DNA from: Chloroflexota bacterium | Lineage (GTDB): Bacteria > Chloroflexota > Dehalococcoidia > Lucifugimonadales > Australimonadaceae | Assembly (NCBI GenBank): GCA_028874795.1 | Contig: JAPPHT010000030.1 | Span: forward strand, 24,440-88,439 | DNA length: 64,000 nt | Direction of reading: 5' to 3' | Shown: in pieces, positions 59,725 to 64,000 of the stretch | Position numbering within the stretch: the first letter of the stretch is position 1 | Layout of the letters: the number at the start of each line of letters is the position of its first letter | Position numbers and translations under genes: made by a program | Notes under the pieces: model-generated | Database searches by the model: none | What the model was told of the DNA's origin: nothing | Seen by the model: only the letters and a program-made list of their open reading frames with translations

Positions 59725-60065
59725 GACAGGGGCCATACGTTCCATTCACACCGGAGGACAACCAACAGCTGCGCCATCCGACGCGTCTGGTGGTCGAGCT
59801 GGGCTGGCACCCGACGCGGCGCGCCTGGGTCTGGAACTACGCCAGCCGCGCGTCGACGGACGAGCGATTCGCGCTCAGCGACAACCGTGTCGTCTACGGA
59901 GGCGGCCCCAGCGACCGCACGCTGCGCAGGCGCCGTGCCCGCGCGGGGGCGCTCCTGCGGAGGCTCGGCGACCTGCAGAACGATCCCGCCTTCGAGGGGC
60001 TTGAAGTGGGCTCGCGGGCGTGGGTGAGCAGGGCGGAGCGGCTGCTCAGGGAGCACGGGTCGTGA
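59721..60065 (+). CDS. Small basic protein, unknown
   Basis: 114 residues. ATGA overlap with the HTH gene. Basic middle (R-T-L-R-R-R-R-A-R-A-G-A-L-L-R-R-L) and W-V-W-N-Y. No family recognised. GTGA overlap with the next frame. Real gene is likely from the coupling. Confidence 0.55.
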   Translation: MRQGPYVPFTPEDNQQLRHPTRLVVELGWHPTRRAWVWNYASRASTDERFALSDNRVVYGGGPSDRTLRRRRARAGALLRRLGDLQNDPAFEGLEVGSRAWVSRAERLLREHGS

Positions 60066-60228
60066 TCGTCTACGCATCGCTGCGCCTCGTCGTCCGTCAC
60101 GACGATGAGGCCGACGAGGAGCGCTGCCTCTGCGGCGCGCCCCACGGTCATCCGACCATCCGGTGGGCCTGCACCGCGAGATCGAGCGTGACGGCGCGCA
60201 TCCTCGCGCAGAGGAGCGCGTCACGTGA
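60062..60228 (+). pseudogene. Small gene with likely frameshift
   Basis: GTG 60062 overlaps the previous stop (GTGA). Reads V-I-V-Y-A-S-L-R-L-V-V-R-H-D-D-E ... C-L-C-G-A-P-H-G-H-P-T; then a one-base change near 60165 gives V-G-L-H-R-E-I-E-R-D-G-A-H-P-R-A-E-E-R-V-T and a stop at 60228. Without the change the frame runs on into a low-complexity tail to 60355. About 55 residues when whole. Confidence 0.4.
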
Positions 60229-60388
60229 AGAAATCTCCACGTCGCCCTGGCGCGCGTGGCGGCATCGTCAGGACGACGCTGACCGCGGCGAATCCCCAAG
60301 GGGAGATGCCGCACCTGCGAGCGTCCAGTTGCGCCTGGCGCTCGGCGCCTCGTGACCCAACACAGCCACTCAGGCCATTCCAACGCGC

Positions 60389-60416
60389 GGGAGGGTTCCG
60401 TCCACGGAGCCCTCCC
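60389..60416 (+). terminator. Long hairpin upstream of the 26-residue frame
   Basis: GGGAGGGTTCCGT pairs with the following ACGGAGCCCTCCC, one G-U pair, tight loop. It ends 23 bases before ATG 60440. Confidence 0.5.
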
Positions 60417-60439
60417 GCTTCACCCCAGAGGAGACACCC

Positions 60440-60520
60440 ATGATTGAACAGAGCATGACCGAGCAGGTGGTCGCGGCGGCCTACCCAGCTGACGACGCCC
60501 TCGACGACGAGACGGACTAA
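60440..60520 (+). CDS. Possible 26-residue acidic small protein
   Basis: MIEQSMTEQV ... D-D-A-L-D-D-E-T-D, 26 residues, with GAGGAGA six bases before the ATG. Strongly acidic at its end. No family can be assigned. A perfect hairpin follows 21 bases after the stop. Confidence 0.45.
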   Translation: MIEQSMTEQVVAAAYPADDALDDETD

Positions 60521-60541
60521 GCGTCCGCAGTCCCCACACCC

Positions 60542-60576
60542 ACGGGGCCGCCTACGGTGCGAGTAGGCGGCCCCGT
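60542..60576 (+). terminator. 14-bp perfect hairpin before helicase gene
   Basis: ACGGGGCCGCCTAC (60542-60555), 7-base loop, GTAGGCGGCCCCGT (60563-60576). Ends 49 bases before the helicase ATG. Terminator or attenuator; no T-run. Confidence 0.6.
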
Positions 60577-60625
60577 CCACCGTCCCCACAGCAACTTCAC
60601 GCAACGTAAGGAAAGGAGCAGACCC

Positions 60626-62926
60626 ATGGACCTTGCAGGATTCATCGACACGTTCAAGGACTCGATCGCCCAGCGGGTGGTGGAGTCGTACCCGCCCCTC
60701 TACCGGCCCTCCGAGCAGGCCGTCCTCCTCCCCGCGCTCCTGCGCAGGCCGCTCGGCGCGCAGGCGGACGCCATACGCGGCGCGGCCCTCTCGCTCCGGG
60801 CCAACCAGGGCACGACCGTCGTCGGCGAGATGGGTACCGGGAAGACCTTTATTGCGGCGAGCGCCGCCCACGCAGCCGGCTTCAGGCGAGTCCTGGTGCT
60901 CTGCCCGCCGCACCTCGTGCGCAAGTGGAAGCGCGAGGTGGAAGAGACGGTGCCCGGCGCACGGGCCGCCATCGTCGGCTCCATCACCGACCTCGAACGC
61001 CTCCGCCTCCTCCCGCGCTCGGCCCCGCTGTTCGCCGTCATGTCCCGCGAGAAGGCGAAGCTCTCCTACCGCTGGGAGCCTGCCGTCGTCGAGCGGTTGG
61101 CCGTTGCAGACGGCAGGTTGGTGCGCGACGAGGACACGGGCGCTCCCGTCCGCGTCCCATGCTGTCCTGTCTGCGCGGCGCAGGCGCTCGACAGGGAGGG
61201 CGTGCCCCTCTCGCTGAAGGACCTCTCCCGGAAGCGGCGCGTCTGCGACGTCTGCGGCTCGCCGCTCTGGCAGGCCGACAACTCCGGCCCGCGCCGCTAC
61301 CCCCTGGCCGACTACGTCAAACACCGGATGCGGGGCTTCTTCGACCTCTTCGTCGGCGACGAGGTCCACGAGTTCAAGGCGCGCGGCTCCGCGCAGGGCA
61401 TCGCCGCCGGCGTGCTCGCGGAGTCGTGCGGCCGCTCGCTCACGCTCTCCGGCACGCTGATGGGCGGATACGCCAGCACCCTCTTCCACCTCCTCTACCG
61501 GTTCTCCCCTGAGATCCGCACCGAGTTCGGGCACTCGGAGGAGGGGCGCTGGATCTCCCGGTACGGGTTCACCGAGGAGACGATATACAAGGACGACGAC
61601 TCCCCGGTCGAGGACGGGCGGGCCAGCCGGAGGCGGCGCTACCGCAAGGTGGTGCGCGAGCGCCCCGGCCTCTCCCCCTCGGCCCTCTTCCACCTGATCG
61701 GCAGCTCCATCTTCCTCAGGCTCTCGGACGTGGCGTCCGGGCTGCCGCCGTACGAGGAGCGGGTGCTGCTCTCCCGGATGGACACGGAGCAGGACCACAC
61801 GGGGTTCTCCCAGCGCGGCGCCTACGACATGCTCTACGGGGCGCTGAAGCAGGCCCTCGGCCAGGCGCTTGCGACCGGCTCCAAGCGGCTGCTGGCCGCC
61901 TACCTGCAGACGCTGCTCGCCTACCCGGACGGCTGCACGAGGGGCGAGACCGTCTTCGACCCCGCGACGGGCCTCCCCATCGCGGCGGTCGCCCCGCTCT
62001 CCGAGGAGCGGACCTATCCGAAGGAGCAGGCGCTGGTCGACCTCGTGGCGGCCGAGCGCCTGGAAGGACGTCGGGTGCTGGTGTACGCGACGCACACCGG
62101 TACGCGGGACATCACCGAACGGATGGACGGCATCCTGAGCCGGCACGGGTTCAGGGTGGCGGTGATGAAGGCCGACGCGGTCGCGCCTGAGCGGCGCGAG
62201 GCGTGGGTGGCCGAGCAGGTGGAGAAGGGCATCGACGTGCTCATCTGCCACCCGAGGCTGGTGCAGACCGGCCTCGACCTGATCGAGTTCCCCACCATCT
62301 GCTGGTACGAGACCGACTACTCGGTCTACACGATGCGGCAGGCTTCCCGCCGCTCGTGGCGCATCGGCCAGGGCCGGCCGGTCCGGGTCGTGTTCATGGC
62401 CTACAGGAACACCCTGCAGGCCGACGCCCTGAAGCTGGTCGCGCAGAAGCTCCAGTCTTCGCTGGCCGTGGAGGGCGAACTGCCGGAGGACGGCCTTGCC
62501 GCTTACGGCGACGACGGAGACGACCCCATGCTCGCGCTGGCACGGAAGATCGTGAACGGTGACGAAGACGAGGCGGAGACGGTGGAGGCGGTCTTCGCGG
62601 CTGCGCGGGACGCCGAGTCCGCCGCAGAGGAGTACCTGGTCGACGACGGCTGGCAGGCCGTGGACGTCGAACCGGAGACCGCGACGGTCGACGGCGATGC
62701 CATCGGCATAGGGCCGACGGTGGAGCCGGTACAGGACAACGGCCACCACAACGAGGAGCCGGAGCCGCAGCAGACGCTGTTCTCCTGGGCCGAGTTCATG
62801 GCCGACGGGCCGGTAAGGCCGAACCGCCGCAGATGCAAGCCCCAACCCGCGTCCCTCTCCATGTTCGAGTGGGCGCTCGGCATGGAGCAAGAACGGGAGG
62901 CCGAACTCGTCACAGCGCCACGGTGA
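60626..62926 (+). CDS. SNF2/DEAH-type helicase with zinc-binding insert
   Basis: 766 residues from ATG 60626 (AAAGGAG upstream). Helicase motif I G-E-M-G-T-G-K-T (near 66), motif II D-E-V-H (near 244), motif III L-T-L-S-G-T-L-M (near 273), motif VI R-R-S-W-R-I-G-Q (near 576). Between motifs I and II are two C-x-x-C pairs (C-P-V-C and C-D-V-C-G, near 172-212), probably one zinc site. The acidic C-terminus (from about 620) is likely flexible. An ATP-driven DNA remodeller or helicase common in mobile elements. The leader shares ACGCAACGTAAGGA (60599-60612) with the region at 59152. Confidence 0.85.
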   Translation: MDLAGFIDTFKDSIAQRVVESYPPLYRPSEQAVLLPALLRRPLGAQADAIRGAALSLRANQGTTVVGEMGTGKTFIAASAAHAAGFRRVLVLCPPHLVRKWKREVEETVPGARAAIVGSITDLERLRLLPRSAPLFAVMSREKAKLSYRWEPAVVERLAVADGRLVRDEDTGAPVRVPCCPVCAAQALDREGVPLSLKDLSRKRRVCDVCGSPLWQADNSGPRRYPLADYVKHRMRGFFDLFVGDEVHEFKARGSAQGIAAGVLAESCGRSLTLSGTLMGGYASTLFHLLYRFSPEIRTEFGHSEEGRWISRYGFTEETIYKDDDSPVEDGRASRRRRYRKVVRERPGLSPSALFHLIGSSIFLRLSDVASGLPPYEERVLLSRMDTEQDHTGFSQRGAYDMLYGALKQALGQALATGSKRLLAAYLQTLLAYPDGCTRGETVFDPATGLPIAAVAPLSEERTYPKEQALVDLVAAERLEGRRVLVYATHTGTRDITERMDGILSRHGFRVAVMKADAVAPERREAWVAEQVEKGIDVLICHPRLVQTGLDLIEFPTICWYETDYSVYTMRQASRRSWRIGQGRPVRVVFMAYRNTLQADALKLVAQKLQSSLAVEGELPEDGLAAYGDDGDDPMLALARKIVNGDEDEAETVEAVFAAARDAESAAEEYLVDDGWQAVDVEPETATVDGDAIGIGPTVEPVQDNGHHNEEPEPQQTLFSWAEFMADGPVRPNRRRCKPQPASLSMFEWALGMEQEREAELVTAPR

Positions 62927-62939
62927 CGGCGTTGGCTGA

Positions 62940-62973
62940 GGGGATGCTGCCGGTGACCACCGGCGGCATCCCC
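62940..62973 (+). terminator. Terminator hairpin after the helicase gene
   Basis: GGGGATGCTGCCGGT pairs with ACCGGCGGCATCCCC with one U-G pair and a short loop. It begins 13 bases after the helicase stop. Confidence 0.7.
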
Positions 62974-63293
62974 CTGTATGTGGGAGTTTCTGCGTTTAAG
63001 GCCATCGGGATACGGCACCAAGGGCCATTGCCAAGCGAGCCATCCAAGGCCACTTATACGGGTAGGCGGCGGCGCACCCGTCTTGGCGCCGAGGGTGCTG
63101 CCTGTGCGGTGCGTCCTGTGGGCATCCGACCTGCGGGACTATCTCATGGCTGGGGGGTGCTACGCCGTGAGCGCGTTCGACACCGCTGCCGGACCGTTCA
63201 TCCAGAGCGTGGGCTGGCTATGGTGTCGGCCTCCGCTATCGGGTTTGTGGGGTGCGGCGCTGCCGGAACATCCCCACTATGCGGCCAGCGACG
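62974..63293. other. Gap, no gene seen
   Basis: 320 bases between the helicase terminator and the stop of the last minus-strand gene. Open frames here have no binding site or recognisable protein. Confidence 0.4.
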
Positions 63294-64000
63294 CTAACCC
63301 ACCTGCCATACCTTGCAGGAACCCAGCCCCGCCGTGCTACCCCTCGGGTCGGCGAGTTCCTCCACCAGCGACGACCAAACCGTGATATGGAGTTGCTCGT
63401 ATGCCAGGAGTGAGGGTGGCAACGTCACAACCACCTCGAAACTCTCGCGCGTTACGTTGTACACGTCGGCAAACGCATTCGGCGATCCTCTACCCGATAC
63501 ACGGCTGGCCATTTCCTGCGGCCATACCCGGCCGACAGAGGAGTAGTTTCCCCTCTCGTTCGTGCCCATTTCCCTCGCGTATAGCGTGAACGCAGGGTGA
63601 ATGATCCCGCTGTACGACTTGCGGGCGTCCTTGATGCTCGGCGCACCCTCCTCGATGCTGCCGCTCAGCCTCAGCACGCCATTGGCGTCCAGCCTCGGGT
63701 AGACCTCCCACACCACCGCACGGAGGGAGGCCAAACCCGAGCATCGGGTGCCCGCGGCGATGGCCATCTCCTCGTCCGTCTGCCTTTCCGGTGTAGGCAG
63801 CGGGGTTGGAGGCGGCTCTACCGCAACGGCCATGCCGAACAGGGAAGCAACCTCCGCCAGCGTCATCCCGTTCTCCAGCGCAGGAAGGCCGAACAACGTG
63901 AACAGCTCGGCATCCAACGGCCGCATCTTCAGGTCCCAGCTATGGCCTCCGACGCTCACGCTGCTGACGACAGGGCAGTCAGGCCACTCGCACGTGACCC
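63294..64000 (-). CDS. Unknown protein, 5' end beyond window
   Basis: At least 235 residues; the frame is open to the window edge, reading C-E-W-P-D-C-P-V-V before the first possible internal start (GTG 63959), so the gene surely begins outside. Features: a C-x4-C pair, L-D-A-E-L-F-T-L-F-G-L-P, a proline-threonine segment (P-P-P-T-P-L-P-T-P) near 65, and a beta-rich C-terminal half (S-G-I-I-H-P-A-F-T-L-Y ... Y-N-V-T-R-E-S-F-E-V). Probably exported. No family recognised. Confidence 0.6.
   Translation of the reverse strand, partial: VTCEWPDCPVVSSVSVGGHSWDLKMRPLDAELFTLFGLPALENGMTLAEVASLFGMAVAVEPPPTPLPTPERQTDEEMAIAAGTRCSGLASLRAVVWEVYPRLDANGVLRLSGSIEEGAPSIKDARKSYSGIIHPAFTLYAREMGTNERGNYSSVGRVWPQEMASRVSGRGSPNAFADVYNVTRESFEVVVTLPPSLLAYEQLHITVWSSLVEELADPRGSTAGLGSCKVWQVG

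Noticed and set aside
60225..60443. 72-codon frame with GTGA and ATGA overlaps to neighbours
   Set aside because: The overlaps are tempting, but the product is Arg/Pro-rich low complexity and a strong hairpin lies in its 3' part.
60221..62890. Open frame of 889 codons on the minus strand
   Set aside because: Antisense to the helicase gene, whose motifs are intact; no binding site and no protein-like pattern.

Overview
The window looks like a high-GC chromosome segment from a Chloroflexota bacterium, probably of the SAR202/Dehalococcoidia kind. This is inferred from lipoproteins carrying Pro-Thr stalks (PTPTP), from a conjugation system of the single-membrane type, and from a dense paralogue-rich array of oxygenases, amidohydrolases and hydrolases, a style known from SAR202 genomes. 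No rRNA, intact tRNA or CRISPR array was seen, so the assignment rests on gene content only.

From 1 to about 32.3 kb lies a catabolic cluster for aromatic or similar recalcitrant organic acids. It holds a VanA/phthalate-type Rieske oxygenase (partial, window start), three two-domain dimeric alpha/beta-barrel (ABM-like) proteins, two amidohydrolases, an HpaB-family flavin monooxygenase, two alpha/beta hydrolases, a complete Fe3+/polyamine-type ABC importer (ATPase, lipoprotein binding protein, fused permease), two LigB-type extradiol dioxygenase homologues, a short-chain dehydrogenase, two MFS transporters, two MetE-like zinc methyltransferases, and six closely related Rieske alpha subunits with a single beta subunit. 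The logic is import, ring hydroxylation or demethylation, ring cleavage, and hydrolysis. No ferredoxin or reductase for the Rieske enzymes lies in the window. Their N-terminal Rieske halves are nearly identical (one pair shares a 363-bp perfect inverted repeat) while their catalytic halves have diverged, which is the most striking signal here.

From 32.3 to 36.3 kb is a long non-coding stretch with a degenerate tRNA-like T-arm, then a secreted protein with fibronectin-III/Ig-like domains and sixteen 37-residue RCC1-like repeats.

From about 36.3 kb to the window end is an integrative, probably conjugative, element. It begins with a large serine recombinase whose 3' end runs antisense into the surface-protein gene, followed by a RelE/XRE toxin-antitoxin pair, an XRE plus ImmA-like repressor/protease pair, a run of three overlapping HTH genes, a fibronectin-III/OpuAC lipoprotein, and a conjugation operon on the minus strand (PrgI-like fusion, two pilin-like proteins, VirB6-like, VirB4, a HerA/TraG-like ATPase, and a replication-relaxation-type winged-helix protein). 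A palindrome-rich divergent promoter region separates this operon from a frameshifted regulator. Beyond it lie 1.2 kb of non-coding DNA with hairpins and repeats, a chain of small overlapping genes, and an SNF2-type helicase. No relaxase is visible. Four genes in the element are frameshifted and none in the catabolic cluster is, which suggests decay of the element.
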